This document shows positions 36,536-45,480 of a DNA stretch of 64,000 bases, piece after piece. Source of the DNA: Jaenimonas drosophilae (lineage: Eukaryota; Euglenozoa; Kinetoplastea; Trypanosomatida; Trypanosomatidae); NCBI GenBank assembly GCA_030849065.1, contig JASAON010001652.1:62001-126000 (forward strand), read 5' to 3'. Below the pieces are notes generated by a model. It was not told the origin of the DNA, did not search any database, and was given only the letters and a program-made list of their open reading frames with translations. Made by a program: the position numbers and the translations under genes. Position 1 is the first letter of the stretch. Each line of letters starts with the position of its first letter.

Positions 36536-36574
36536 GGGGTGGGGTCTGTGTGCGTGGGGGTGGGGGGGGGGCGG
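36536..36574 (+). promoter_or_regulatory. G-run cluster with quadruplex potential
   Basis: On the plus strand this reads GGGGTGGGG, an 11-base GT-rich spacer, then GGGGG, T and G10, followed by CGG. Four or more G runs of three or longer lie within 40 bases. It sits upstream of the plus-strand unit and on its non-template strand. Confidence 0.6.
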
Positions 36575-36672
36575 AGGTCAGCTCACGAATTCAAATTTGC
36601 CAACTCTGCGTATTCTAGCGGGGGAGCGGCGTGATTATATTTTTCTTCTTTAGATTTGTGCAATCCGTTCGA

Positions 36673-36689
36673 CCTTCTTCTTCTTTCAG
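36673..36689 (+). promoter_or_regulatory. Likely trans-splice acceptor of NIT2
   Basis: CCTTCTTCTTCTTTCAG ends at 36689 and the first ATG follows at 36710. The in-frame extension upstream starts at a TTG (36656) and is excluded. Confidence 0.7.
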
Positions 36690-36709
36690 AGTGCACTATC
36701 AAGCAAGTA

Positions 36710-37546
36710 ATGCCGTCCAAACTCCGCGTCACCCTTTGCCAGATGGCTGTTGGACGTGACAAGCTGGCAAATATCGCAAAAGCAGAAAGAATGATTTGTG
36801 AGGCAGCGAAGAGAGGTTCTCAGATGGTTGTTCTTCCAGAATGCTTCAACTGCCCCTATGGATCAAAGTACTTTGAGGAGTACTCTGAGGCACTTGCTCC
36901 TGGAAATGCAACGTTTGACTCTATGTCAGCCGTTGCAAAAAGCAACAGAGTTTGGGTTGTGGCTGGAAGCATCCCGGAACGCAATGCCGATGGCAAGATA
37001 TACAACTCAAGTATGACTTTTTCGCCGAATGGAGAACTGGCGAACATTTTTCGCAAAATTCACTTGTTTCGGCTCAATTCTGAAACGCTGACTGTTGATG
37101 AAGGGGAAGTGATGAGTGCGGGGAAAGATGCCAACACTGTGCAGCTGGATGACGTCAAATTCGGGGTGGCAATTTGTTTTGATATTCGTTATCCGCTTCT
37201 TTCATGGAAGTATGCCAGTGAAGGGACATCTTTTCTCGTATTTCCTGCGGCTTTTAACACGGTAACTGGCCCTTTGCACTGGGAGTTATGTGCTCGTGCT
37301 CGTGCTGTGGACAACCAGCAGTATGTACTACTGTGCTCACCGGCGAGAATTACTGACTCTGATTACGTTGCATGGGGTCACTCAATGATCGTTGATCCCT
37401 TGGGAGCAGTTGTTGCAACAATCGATGAGAAGGAAGGATTTGTTGATGGGGAGCTGGACTTTGCAAACAATTATGCCGCGCGACAGAAAATTCCAATTCT
37501 GAACGGGGTGCGGAACGATATCTACTCTTTAAATTGGAAATCGTAA
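36710..37546 (+). CDS. NIT2: Omega-amidase NIT2-like (carbon-nitrogen hydrolase)
   Basis: A 278-residue nitrilase-superfamily enzyme, first gene of the plus unit. The Glu-Lys-Cys triad is intact: Glu44 in VLPECF, Lys116 in FRKIHLF and Cys156 in AICFDIRYP. The stretches FNTVTGPLHWELCARARAVD and SDYVAWGHSMIVDPLG match mammalian NIT2 closely. NIT2 hydrolyses alpha-ketoglutaramate and alpha-ketosuccinamate to the keto acids plus ammonia, finishing glutamine and asparagine transamination. A beta-ureidopropionase is less likely given the NIT2-specific loop. The ATG at 36710 follows a strong splice acceptor. Confidence 0.94.
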   Translation: MPSKLRVTLCQMAVGRDKLANIAKAERMICEAAKRGSQMVVLPECFNCPYGSKYFEEYSEALAPGNATFDSMSAVAKSNRVWVVAGSIPERNADGKIYNSSMTFSPNGELANIFRKIHLFRLNSETLTVDEGEVMSAGKDANTVQLDDVKFGVAICFDIRYPLLSWKYASEGTSFLVFPAAFNTVTGPLHWELCARARAVDNQQYVLLCSPARITDSDYVAWGHSMIVDPLGAVVATIDEKEGFVDGELDFANNYAARQKIPILNGVRNDIYSLNWKS

Positions 37547-37743
37547 TATTTGGTCTCGGATGCCTCAGCATTCCCCTTTTCATATGATGCACAGGAAAAC
37601 ACTGTAATCTGTTGAAACAAAACTTCGCCAAAACTGAACGTTTACTGAAAATGGAATGATTCGCCAAATACCTGCACATGTCTCTGACTCCGCATTCATT
37701 CATGGCTTGTTTCTCTTGAAGGGAGGTGTCTGTCCTTGTCCCA

Positions 37744-38943
37744 ATGAGGTGCTTTTTGAAAAGAAGAATTGCCACACACGCACGGCTGTATTTGAGGTAC
37801 ACATCAACAGTGATTGATCCTCACCTGAGAACGGGTGACGCCATTGATGCATCAAGGGAAGCTGAAGTAGTGAGCGAAACAGTCAGCCCCTCGTTTGTGG
37901 AATCTGAGGGATCTGGTGCGCAACAGGTGGATGTTAGCGTCCTGGGAATGGCCGAGAGCTCGGAACTTGAGCTTCAAAAACTTCAGTACCTATTCTCTCA
38001 AGAAGGTCCCTTTATTGGTTCCAGAGCGAAAGATTCTGCTCGTAGCAGTGTTGATAGGAGAGAGAGACGTCAAATCGTTCGCGTTCCTCAGCCTGAAGTG
38101 GAATACAAGCCTAATGAAACTTCGTTCCGCCGGCTACCAAAGAATTATATTCTTCCCAACGAATATGAACTGAGAGCTTTGTATCCAATGTCCACAAGCT
38201 TGAAACTTATTGAAGGAAAGGCTGACTGCGTTGACCACAGTGCAGCAGATATAGATGCAGAGCCTTCACCGATCTCTTATAGCATGCTTGCTCCGCCTGA
38301 TTGGCAGCCAGATCGGGAGTATCCTTATATGGTGGTTCTTCCAGACCATAGAGGACTCCCAAGAGATTTTGAAGATGTGTGCGCTAACTTTTTTGAAAGG
38401 CCTGTCCACAGGGAGATGATGATGCAACAAAATTGGGTAGTACTCTCTCCTGTGCTAAATCTCCGGCACAATTTGCAGGTTCCGGTTGAGGGGATTGTTG
38501 CGAGATTCTGCGATTGGGTTGTAGAAACCTTTTGCGTGGAAAATCAAAAGGTTCATCTCCTTGGGAAAGGAAATGGTGGCTATGTCGCACTTAGGACTAT
38601 TCTTGAGCACAGGGATCTAGCGATTAGTGTGACAGCTATTTTGGGCAGGAATGGATCTCCTTTTCGACCCTTGGATCGAGCTCAGGACAAGGTAAAGAAT
38701 TTCAATGGAGTCCATTCTTTGGTTTATGTGCCGGGTTTGTTGCGAAAACAAGACTGGTACTACAAGTTCAAGTTTATGCTGGACATGGGTCGAGTTCGTC
38801 CACCATTGCGAAATATTCATTTTGCAGATGTTCTTGATCACCAAGTCTACTACGCAATTAATCCGTATGAGTTTTGGAACTACATGAAGTATTTTCGCCA
38901 GTATAACATAAACATGATTACAGAAAGTGGGCATTCTTTTTGA
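37744..38943 (+). CDS. Mitochondrial alpha/beta-hydrolase-like protein without nucleophile
   Basis: A 399-residue protein. The N-terminus (MRCFLKRRIATHARLYLRYT) is a strong mitochondrial targeting sequence. Residues 1-175 are otherwise poorly structured. From about residue 180 the pattern is that of an esterase fold: YPYMVVLPDHRGLPRDFEDV, a cap-like helix, VHLLGKGNGGYVALRTILEH at the nucleophile elbow and a terminal ESGHSF with the expected histidine. The elbow consensus GxSxG reads GKGNG, so the catalytic serine is replaced by glycine. It is probably a pseudoenzyme with a structural role; mitochondrial ribosome or RNA-processing complexes are possible, but not shown. The frame opens with GTG at 37726; the ATG at 37744 is the start. 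Confidence 0.72.
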   Translation: MRCFLKRRIATHARLYLRYTSTVIDPHLRTGDAIDASREAEVVSETVSPSFVESEGSGAQQVDVSVLGMAESSELELQKLQYLFSQEGPFIGSRAKDSARSSVDRRERRQIVRVPQPEVEYKPNETSFRRLPKNYILPNEYELRALYPMSTSLKLIEGKADCVDHSAADIDAEPSPISYSMLAPPDWQPDREYPYMVVLPDHRGLPRDFEDVCANFFERPVHREMMMQQNWVVLSPVLNLRHNLQVPVEGIVARFCDWVVETFCVENQKVHLLGKGNGGYVALRTILEHRDLAISVTAILGRNGSPFRPLDRAQDKVKNFNGVHSLVYVPGLLRKQDWYYKFKFMLDMGRVRPPLRNIHFADVLDHQVYYAINPYEFWNYMKYFRQYNINMITESGHSF

Positions 38944-39042
38944 TCTATGTTTGTACTGTTTACTGCTATGAGGTTCCGATGATATTTTCGAGCTTCTGTC
39001 CGATGTGGCTATCATGCGGTATTGTCGAGGTTTCCACAATTA

Positions 39043-41121
39043 ATGGCTCTTTCATTCTTCAAACTTTTAGACTTGATGATTTCTGAGTTACTGGAAGCAG
39101 ACGACGAGTGGCACAATATTCCTCACGTTGTTCGAAGAGCACTCAGTACTTTGAACAAGGATTTTTGCCGCGTACGGAGCTCTCTCAATGCACTCGATCA
39201 GAAGTGCAATGTCGAACACATCGCTCGTGACTGCTCAGATCTGTCTGATCGAGTGAAAAATATAGTTGGGAAGATTGACGACACATTGTCGCTGGCTTGC
39301 CGTAATGAGGAAAGGATTAAGACGGCAGAGAATGACATTCTGTCAATAAGGGGCCGCGAGGGCAACAGGGAAAGGGAGGAGATGCGGCGCAGCTTTGGCG
39401 ACTCGGTACCCGATGAACGTACTTTCCAGGATCCTGAAAATGGCCAAGGGAATGCGCATTTGCATCATCGCATAGGAATTGTGTGCTCCAAGAAAAAAGT
39501 GTTCTCTCATAGGGCCCGCAATGCATGCCGCATTAATCATCTCAATAGAAAAGCACGCTCCTTTCAGGCTCTTTTGTTGAAACTAAGAGAAGATCTCGTG
39601 GGGGCACGTTTAACTTTCATTGAAAAGTGTGCCGAAAGTGAACGACTGATAGAGGCGTCATCAAATAGAGTTGATAGTTTACAATCCGAACTCCACTCGT
39701 GCGAGACGGTGTGCAGCAAACAAATCCATACTCTTAAGTTGTCGTTCGAGAAGCAGCTTCAGAACATTGGCCAGTCAAATAATCCTGTTGTGGATAATTC
39801 AGGAGAACAGAAAGAGGAAACGCATTTTTTTACTCGAATTACTAATTTGGAAATGGAGGTGGCTCGCATTGAGGCACAGCTGGGCGAACTCCAGCGGTGC
39901 CTCGTGCAACCATCGGGAGTTACAACGACGAGCTGTGGTTCGCACTCCTCTGGAGGGGTTCCCATGGTGTGCGAAACAATTGTGACGAGTGACGAGCTTC
40001 GAAAGCACAGTTCAAAACTGGAGTTCATTGGCGAAATTGTGTCGTCGCAAAACCTTCACACTACCCGTCTTGATACTCGACTGGGCGAATTAGCATTGCT
40101 ATGTGCGAATCAGGCGCAGTCCACAAAAAATGATTTGGAGGAGATCCACAGTGTACTGGGCGCTCTTCAATGCCAACAGAATGAAACAGCTGTTCGTATT
40201 GATTCGATTTGTGAAGGATTGTCAACATTGGAGGGCAGGCTTGTTCAGCAGAGCGTCGCAAGTAGTGATCAGAGGGACAAAGATCTGGAAGTTAACCACA
40301 TCGTGGAGCTTCAAAACTGTCGAACTGAACTAAGCGATCAAAAGTCACTGAACGCTCAATTGTGTGATCAAGTAGCTGACCTTGGACGAGTTCTAGAGAC
40401 TTTGTCCCATGACATGAGAGAGCAGAGTCGGAACTATGCGTTGCCCGAAGCGTCGTCCACCGATCTTCAAAAATGCTTACAGTTATTCCAATCAGAGGTT
40501 CTGCTCTTGGGTAATCGAGTATCTCAGATTGAAGGACAACACCTTACGGCATTCGATGTTACTCGATTGATCTTGGAGCAGCAATCCATAATAATTGACT
40601 CGCATCTTGAAAAGATGAACTTATTCACTGATGCGATATCTTCCTTGGTACTAAATTGCTCGACGGGAATGATGAGACCATTAGGTGTCGATACGACACA
40701 ATACTTGAAGTCCCAAATGGAGCTCTCTGACAACCTTGGCGTACCGTTAACAAGTACATCTTTGAACCGCATCAATTGTCATGATTTGCAATCGTTGATA
40801 CGCACCCAAGTTGACTCATGTGTGAAGGAGGCATTGCATCAGTTGGCAATCAACGGCCGTACGCCAGAGGCACGTGAGGTTGTGCTACGAACAGGAGACT
40901 TGAGCGAGTGTGGAGAGCAGATAGAACTGAGGATAGACCGTGGCGTGAACGGAGAAAGTCCCTGGCTAGAAAAGCGCTTGGAGAGTATGTGGACGTCAAT
41001 ATCAGAAATTATGGCTCTGAAAGAGGATGAGAGTACAGTCAATCGAAAGTTGAATGCACTCCATCTGTTGATTTTGGAAGACATTGATGACCGGTTGCGA
41101 AAGTTGAATACTTCACAATAG
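39043..41121 (+). CDS. Coiled-coil protein of unknown function
   Basis: A 692-residue acidic protein, mostly predicted coiled coil with several breaks. Heptad-like stretches appear around 30-110 (SLNALDQKCNVEHIARDCSD), 150-260, 330-480 and 620-690. Residues 85-130 are an Arg/Glu-rich linker. There is no signal peptide or membrane segment. The first 15 residues are hydrophobic (MALSFFKLLDLMI) and may be a short helix. The frame starts with TTG at 39022; the ATG at 39043 is used. The spacing to the previous gene is only about 100 bases, as elsewhere near the strand switch. Probably cytoskeletal or basal-body/flagellar, but this is a guess from composition. Confidence 0.75.
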   Translation: MALSFFKLLDLMISELLEADDEWHNIPHVVRRALSTLNKDFCRVRSSLNALDQKCNVEHIARDCSDLSDRVKNIVGKIDDTLSLACRNEERIKTAENDILSIRGREGNREREEMRRSFGDSVPDERTFQDPENGQGNAHLHHRIGIVCSKKKVFSHRARNACRINHLNRKARSFQALLLKLREDLVGARLTFIEKCAESERLIEASSNRVDSLQSELHSCETVCSKQIHTLKLSFEKQLQNIGQSNNPVVDNSGEQKEETHFFTRITNLEMEVARIEAQLGELQRCLVQPSGVTTTSCGSHSSGGVPMVCETIVTSDELRKHSSKLEFIGEIVSSQNLHTTRLDTRLGELALLCANQAQSTKNDLEEIHSVLGALQCQQNETAVRIDSICEGLSTLEGRLVQQSVASSDQRDKDLEVNHIVELQNCRTELSDQKSLNAQLCDQVADLGRVLETLSHDMREQSRNYALPEASSTDLQKCLQLFQSEVLLLGNRVSQIEGQHLTAFDVTRLILEQQSIIIDSHLEKMNLFTDAISSLVLNCSTGMMRPLGVDTTQYLKSQMELSDNLGVPLTSTSLNRINCHDLQSLIRTQVDSCVKEALHQLAINGRTPEAREVVLRTGDLSECGEQIELRIDRGVNGESPWLEKRLESMWTSISEIMALKEDESTVNRKLNALHLLILEDIDDRLRKLNTSQ

Positions 41122-41235
41122 CTCGAGAGGGGCTATATTACCTGCTAAACTGTAGTGGCTTGCTGCACAGACAAGACGTGCTAACATAGTCGCCCACTCA
41201 TATACATGAATAGCAATTTTATAGCATGCCACTAT

Positions 41236-41257
41236 CCCCGTTTTTTCCCTCCTCAAG
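41236..41257 (+). promoter_or_regulatory. Likely trans-splice acceptor of the small TAG-interrupted gene
   Basis: CCCCGTTTTTTCCCTCCTCAAG ends at 41257, 12 bases before the ATG at 41270. It is among the strongest pyrimidine tracts in the plus unit and argues that the small frame is expressed. Confidence 0.65.
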
Positions 41258-41269
41258 GAAGCCAATCCA

Positions 41270-41872
41270 ATGTTCTCCAGACGCGTTTTCAGCAGTACTG
41301 GAATCCCGAAGTCCATGTACACCCGTCTTCACATAACTAGTCCTGCGCAAGCGAAGCGTATGGTTCCTGCACTCATTCCACTGTCTCCGTCGATTGCATG
41401 CTCGTGCAATCTACTTCAACGTTGTGCGGTGGGGGCTTCTGAGTCTGCCACTGCTGCAAGGGAGAGTGTATCGTTCGCGGATCCTGTTCTCCTCAAGGCG
41501 CTTGTGGAGAGTATGTCTCCTGTTCAGATGGGTTTTTTACGATTGCTTGAATTATGGGGTGTTGCTCGCTGTGCTGTGATTGTGGGCGATCAGGACACTA
41601 GTAGCGCATTGTAGGTTGTAGGCTTGTCTGATAGGTCGCTATACGCGGAAAGTTTTGAGCTCTCTGGGGAACCATTGGATAGGGTGTTCCACACATCTCC
41701 CCACGATTGGGCATGTAGACATTGCACTGGGGTCGTAGGTGACATAGTAGTGCAGCTCCACAGAGCTCCAGCGGACCGAGAGGTCACCCATTTTTGTTGT
41801 GACTGGGTACTCGCCGCTCTACATTTTATAATGATGTCGCGGCTGGATTTCCACTTCTACAGATTGAATTGA
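41270..41872 (+). CDS. Small gene split by one in-frame TAG (readthrough, pseudogene or assembly error)
   Basis: From the ATG at 41270 a 114-residue frame (MFSRRVFSSTGIPKSMYTRL..., a mitochondrial-type start) ends at a TAG at 41612-41614. The same frame then runs open for 85 more codons to a TGA at 41870-41872. The continuation looks protein-like: HDWACRHCTGVVGDIVVQL, then HFCCDWVLAALHF, with Cys pairs that could bind zinc. If read through it would be about 199 residues. A strong splice acceptor precedes the ATG. If the gene ends at 41872, the distance to the next start (114 bases) matches the short spacings of its neighbours; if it ends at 41614, the gap would be unusually long for this stretch. 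TAG acts as a true stop elsewhere (for example ACS copy B). No family recognised. Confidence 0.55.
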
Positions 41873-41940
41873 TGTTGATGAGATTCTGGAAACGTAAGTG
41901 GCGCAGTCGTGCCGCTTCTTTTTGTCATCTTCAGTGCAAG

Positions 41941-41975
41941 TTTTCTTCTCTCCCACCCTTCCTCGATGGTGTTAG
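41941..41975 (+). promoter_or_regulatory. Likely trans-splice acceptor of the next gene
   Basis: TTTTCTTCTCTCCCACCC continues as a pyrimidine tract to 41964; the next AG is at 41974-41975. The ATG at 41966 lies before this AG, so the ATG at 41987 is preferred as the start. Confidence 0.5.
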
Positions 41976-41986
41976 GAAACGTAGGT

Positions 41987-42709
41987 ATGTCAGTTGCATC
42001 CAGGGAGGTGGACAAGGCTGCAGAGTACCTTCACCACTATGCATCTAGAGAAATGGTGGAGCAATCGGTGAATCGTCTCTATTATGGCGGTATCCAAAAG
42101 CGTCACGAAGCGCGTCAACGGGCAGAGGAGCTGTACAACTGCTCACCACCTTCCGTTCGTCGTACGCAATCTGAGATCGATGCCTACCTTGATTCTCATG
42201 TCACAACCGAGCCATTGAAACGTGAACAGCGTCGCAAGGATCTTCTGCGGGAACTATATCCAAATTTCGAAGCCCCGCCGCAGTATATTAGTTCGTCCGC
42301 AATGGAAAAACACCTGAAACATTTATACAATGATCCGTTGCTTAAGCGCAAAGCTGTAGGAGTGAAGCGCACTGCAGTGGGTGCCTCATCCACTCAACCA
42401 CATGGCACTTCCCCACACGTCGAAGAAGACAATTCACCCGAGGCTCGTGAGCGAGGGTGGCGCCCACCATCACTATGCATGCGCTTACAAGCCGGCCAAA
42501 GCAGCACCCCTTCAAAAAAGGCAGCTGCAACACAGAGAATGGAGAGTCCCAAGACATGCCACCGGCGTTCAAACTCTGCCCGAACCCCTGCTGACCGTGA
42601 GAGGCGTTTACAACAGCTTTCTCAACCATTGCGTATTACGCCGAGACGAGTACAAGAGGAGGATGATGGTGAAAGCCCCCCTTTCCGAGTGTATCGACAC
42701 GCGTGGTGA
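41987..42709 (+). CDS. Basic hypothetical protein with repeated RLY-type helical motifs
   Basis: A 240-residue basic protein, start at 41987 (MSVASREVDKAAEYLHHYAS). An upstream ATG at 41966 would add seven residues, but the likely splice site lies between them. The first 120 residues carry loosely repeated helices ending in LYY/LYN/LYP (VNRLYYGGI, EELYNCSP, LRELYPNF, LKHLYNDP), a pattern seen in kinetoplastid cytoskeletal proteins of unknown function. The second half is Pro/Ser/Arg-rich low complexity. There is no signal peptide or membrane segment. Not recognised beyond this. Confidence 0.7.
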   Translation: MSVASREVDKAAEYLHHYASREMVEQSVNRLYYGGIQKRHEARQRAEELYNCSPPSVRRTQSEIDAYLDSHVTTEPLKREQRRKDLLRELYPNFEAPPQYISSSAMEKHLKHLYNDPLLKRKAVGVKRTAVGASSTQPHGTSPHVEEDNSPEARERGWRPPSLCMRLQAGQSSTPSKKAAATQRMESPKTCHRRSNSARTPADRERRLQQLSQPLRITPRRVQEEDDGESPPFRVYRHAW

Positions 42710-43129
42710 TTGCTCGGGTGTATTTTTGGTCATCAACACTCATCCTGCTCACCTAGAATAGATCTCATGCCTGATGTTGACGGCGCTCCCCAGCAGCTGG
42801 CAGACTACCACAGGGGAGAATTCCTACATCTACGAAGCATGCACGCAGTACACACCTACCCATGTGCGAACTATGCGACCGATCACTTCCTGATAACGTC
42901 CACAATGCGATCTTTTGTTCTTTTTGCTTCACTCTGCGTTCAGCCTTTATTTAGAGTACTTAGCGCGACGTCAACAACGGCGCGGAGGAAGACGGTTGAG
43001 ACGAGTTTTCCGCCCCTCCCCCCAAACTGTCCCATCCTTGTTCTGTACCTCTTGCGGCAAGGTGCGTAGTTGCGCTTTCACTGCTTGCGTGTCTTCATCC
43101 CGTTACCTGTGGCAGAGCATATTTGAGAG
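42710..43129. other. Intergenic region before the WD40 gene
   Basis: About 420 bases. The plus strand has T- and pyrimidine-rich runs at 42910-42960 and 43005-43050, the probable acceptor region of the WD40 gene. The frame of the previous gene stays open after its TGA to 43069, but the translation looks like UTR sequence. Confidence 0.55.
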
Positions 43130-44863
43130 ATGGCTTCCCGCTCAACCATTCTGTGTATGGCTGTGTCTCCAGAGGATGAACCACTTCCCATGTTTCTCGG
43201 TCGTGAGGATGGCACAATTGAAAAGTACATATCCGCTGCCGATGCGGATTTGGGCAAACCCTCTATCATTCTGCGCGGGCACCGCAAGGCTGTCACTCAA
43301 ATCGTCGCGCTCACCGCAGATGAAATTTACAGCTGCTCTTTAGATGGCACCATCAAGCAATGGAATGCTGAGATTGACTTTGAAGGTGGAAGTCGAGCGA
43401 TAAAGACGCATCAACTGAACTCGCCTCTTCATTGCCTCTCGTTCAACGAAGGCCGCTTCTACGCTGGAGCTGATGATGGCTCCTTGGTGGTTTTGGATGG
43501 CGACCGCAAGTCTACGTGGTCTGGCCACCGCGGCCCCATCAGTTGCATTGCCTTCTACGCCCCGCTTGGCTTAGTTCTTACGGGCAGCTACGACAACGAC
43601 GTACGCGTTTGGGATGCCACGACAGGCAAGTGCATCCGGGTGCTGGTTGGTCACCGAAACCACATTAAGTGTGTCCTCTCGGTTGGAGAAAATGTGGAGG
43701 AGGAGGACTACCCTGGCGCGATTCTAACGTTCTCACGGGATCGTACCCTCAAGGTGTGGGCTGTTCCCGACCCGCAGGAAGAACCTGAGGAGGAGGAGGA
43801 CATCAATGAGGAGGACAATCGGCGAACGGTTGTTTCATTCCAAGAGCCAGGCTCCGGCCGCTTCGAGGGAGAAGAGGGGGATGGCGAAGGGGAAAAGGTG
43901 GCCACGTCACCTCCGCTGGTAGACGACATGACCGTAGAGGACCCAGCCTCTCCTACCAGTGGTGCAGACGATGAGAACGATAAAACTGGGGACCAGCTGA
44001 AGCTCAGCAATACTGATGGGGTTAAATCAGCTATGAAGGTGAAGGAACCTCCGCGGACAAAGGAAGACGAGGCCTTGGGCACCCTAGAACTACCTGAGGC
44101 TCCTCATACTCTGTATCAACCGGAAGAGTCACCTGTTGTCTACGTGGGCCTGACGAGTGGCTACGTCTACGGCATCCATGCCAAGTCGATTGCGGATATG
44201 GTACTGAAGTTTGCCGCCCACAACCGCTTCATGATTAAGAAGGAGGTGCGCTCCACCAAGAACACCCTTCGTAAGAGCAATCAACTCTACCGAAAGGAGT
44301 GCAAAAAGGCTGTACAGACGGAGGAGCGACGCCAACTACGTATCGCCAAGAAGAACCTCAAGGAGAAGCGGGCAAAGGAGCGCGAGGAGCGCAAGACGGA
44401 GCGAGAGGCCAAGGCGTCGCAGCGGGCAGCGGTACGAGCACAGCGCATAGCCGATGAGGAGGATGAAGAGTTCGACGAGGATGAAGAGGAGGATGAGATG
44501 GAAGAAGATGAGGAGGCGGTGGAGGAGGACGAGGAGGATGACTTCTCGCGACTTCGCTTGCTATCAGATGAGCAACGTGAGGAACTCTCCACCTTCGTCA
44601 AGGCACGAGAGTCGGAGCGGGACGCCAAGGTGACAGCGCTTCAGCAATCTGCTCAGTCACACCTGGACAGCATAGAACCGCTGGCCAAGTCCACATACAA
44701 CCGTAGTCGCGATCAGTTCTATCGCATGAAGGCCACCACCTACGGCAAGGTGGGACCGGAGGCTGTGGTAGCGGTGAGTGCGGTTAATGGGAAGGTCTGC
44801 GCATCCCAGGGAGATCACGTACTGTTCACCGAAGTAGTTCACGGCGTGACGAAGCTGCAGTAA
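43130..44863 (+). CDS. WD40-repeat protein with acidic and charged coiled-coil tail
   Basis: A 577-residue protein. Residues 1-205 hold about five WD40 repeats (for example LRGHRKAVTQIVALTADEIY, GTIKQWNAE, GHRGPISCIAFY, NDVRVWDATTGKCIRVLVGH, DRTLKVWAV). Residues 206-310 are acidic and disordered. Residues 330-350 add a YVGLTSGYVYGI strand pair that could be a further blade. Residues 360-460 are highly charged helix (Lys/Arg/Glu). An aspartate/glutamate tract follows at about 440-475, and the C-terminus is helical. The start is the ATG at 43130. The charged helix and acidic tract suggest a scaffold, possibly nuclear or flagellar. No orthologue is recognised. Confidence 0.85.
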   Translation: MASRSTILCMAVSPEDEPLPMFLGREDGTIEKYISAADADLGKPSIILRGHRKAVTQIVALTADEIYSCSLDGTIKQWNAEIDFEGGSRAIKTHQLNSPLHCLSFNEGRFYAGADDGSLVVLDGDRKSTWSGHRGPISCIAFYAPLGLVLTGSYDNDVRVWDATTGKCIRVLVGHRNHIKCVLSVGENVEEEDYPGAILTFSRDRTLKVWAVPDPQEEPEEEEDINEEDNRRTVVSFQEPGSGRFEGEEGDGEGEKVATSPPLVDDMTVEDPASPTSGADDENDKTGDQLKLSNTDGVKSAMKVKEPPRTKEDEALGTLELPEAPHTLYQPEESPVVYVGLTSGYVYGIHAKSIADMVLKFAAHNRFMIKKEVRSTKNTLRKSNQLYRKECKKAVQTEERRQLRIAKKNLKEKRAKEREERKTEREAKASQRAAVRAQRIADEEDEEFDEDEEEDEMEEDEEAVEEDEEDDFSRLRLLSDEQREELSTFVKARESERDAKVTALQQSAQSHLDSIEPLAKSTYNRSRDQFYRMKATTYGKVGPEAVVAVSAVNGKVCASQGDHVLFTEVVHGVTKLQ

Positions 44864-45480
44864 TAGCTGGAGGGCATTTCATGATTTCGACGAGGACATG
44901 AAGGAACCCCCATATGTCTGTGCCGTGTTCACTTTTTGGAAGGAAATTCTCTTCGTCACCAATCAGATATCAACTAGTGAGCTGTCGAGCCCTCTTGGGG
45001 TTGAGGAGCCAATGTAAATGAGTCAACGAAGGTTGAGATCGCTGTTGCTCGTGGTGGCGCACGGAGGGAGGGTGGCGCTCACGAAGTGCCCAAGCATTTA
45101 GCTCTGGGACCTTTTTGACAACACGAATCCCCCAGCGCGTTGCCTGTGAGGTTGAGAAGGATGAACGCAATGCAGTGGACGTGTTGCCCCCCGCCCCTTC
45201 CCCCCTCCCTTTGTCCGAGGGAGTGGATTAGAGAGGACAGATGATGTAACTACACCAAACCTAAAGTACTCAGTGGAGGCGATGACTGTTGCTTCTCGTG
45301 TGGCGAATGCCTTCTCTCAACGTTGCCGTCCCATGGGCTGATGTGGGAGGTGACCGCATGAGAAGGTTGGCCCTTGGGTAGTGATGATTAATATTCTGAA
45401 CTATTCTTTTTCAAAATCTTTGTTCTTCAACGTTGCCCTGCTGGGGACATTTCTGATTTGATAGTTAGACTGATCTCATC
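44864..45480. other. Intergenic region upstream of uL29 copy 1
   Basis: About 620 bases without a gene. There is a C-rich run at 45187-45212 and a T-rich tract at 45404-45424 before the uL29 start. The AG in TTTGATAGTTAG (about 45460-45467) is a plausible acceptor. Confidence 0.6.

Larger units (their letters stand above)
36231..36709. promoter_or_regulatory. Divergent strand-switch region, probable bidirectional transcription start
   Basis: This 480-bp gap separates the two head-to-head units (RAE1 leftwards, NIT2 rightwards) and carries no ORF. Its left part is AT-rich. Its right part has homopolymer runs: C5TC5 at 36417-36427, G10 at 36474-36483, several CCC/CCCC runs at 36488-36507 and a dense G tract at 36536-36574. 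In trypanosomatids divergent switches are where Pol II starts transcription in both directions, marked by histone variants and acetylation rather than TATA boxes. The role here is inferred from position. Confidence 0.75.

Noticed and set aside
42710..43069. Open continuation of the basic-protein frame after its TGA
   Set aside because: Unlike the 41-kb case the translation looks like UTR and pyrimidine tract, and it runs into the acceptor region of the WD40 gene.
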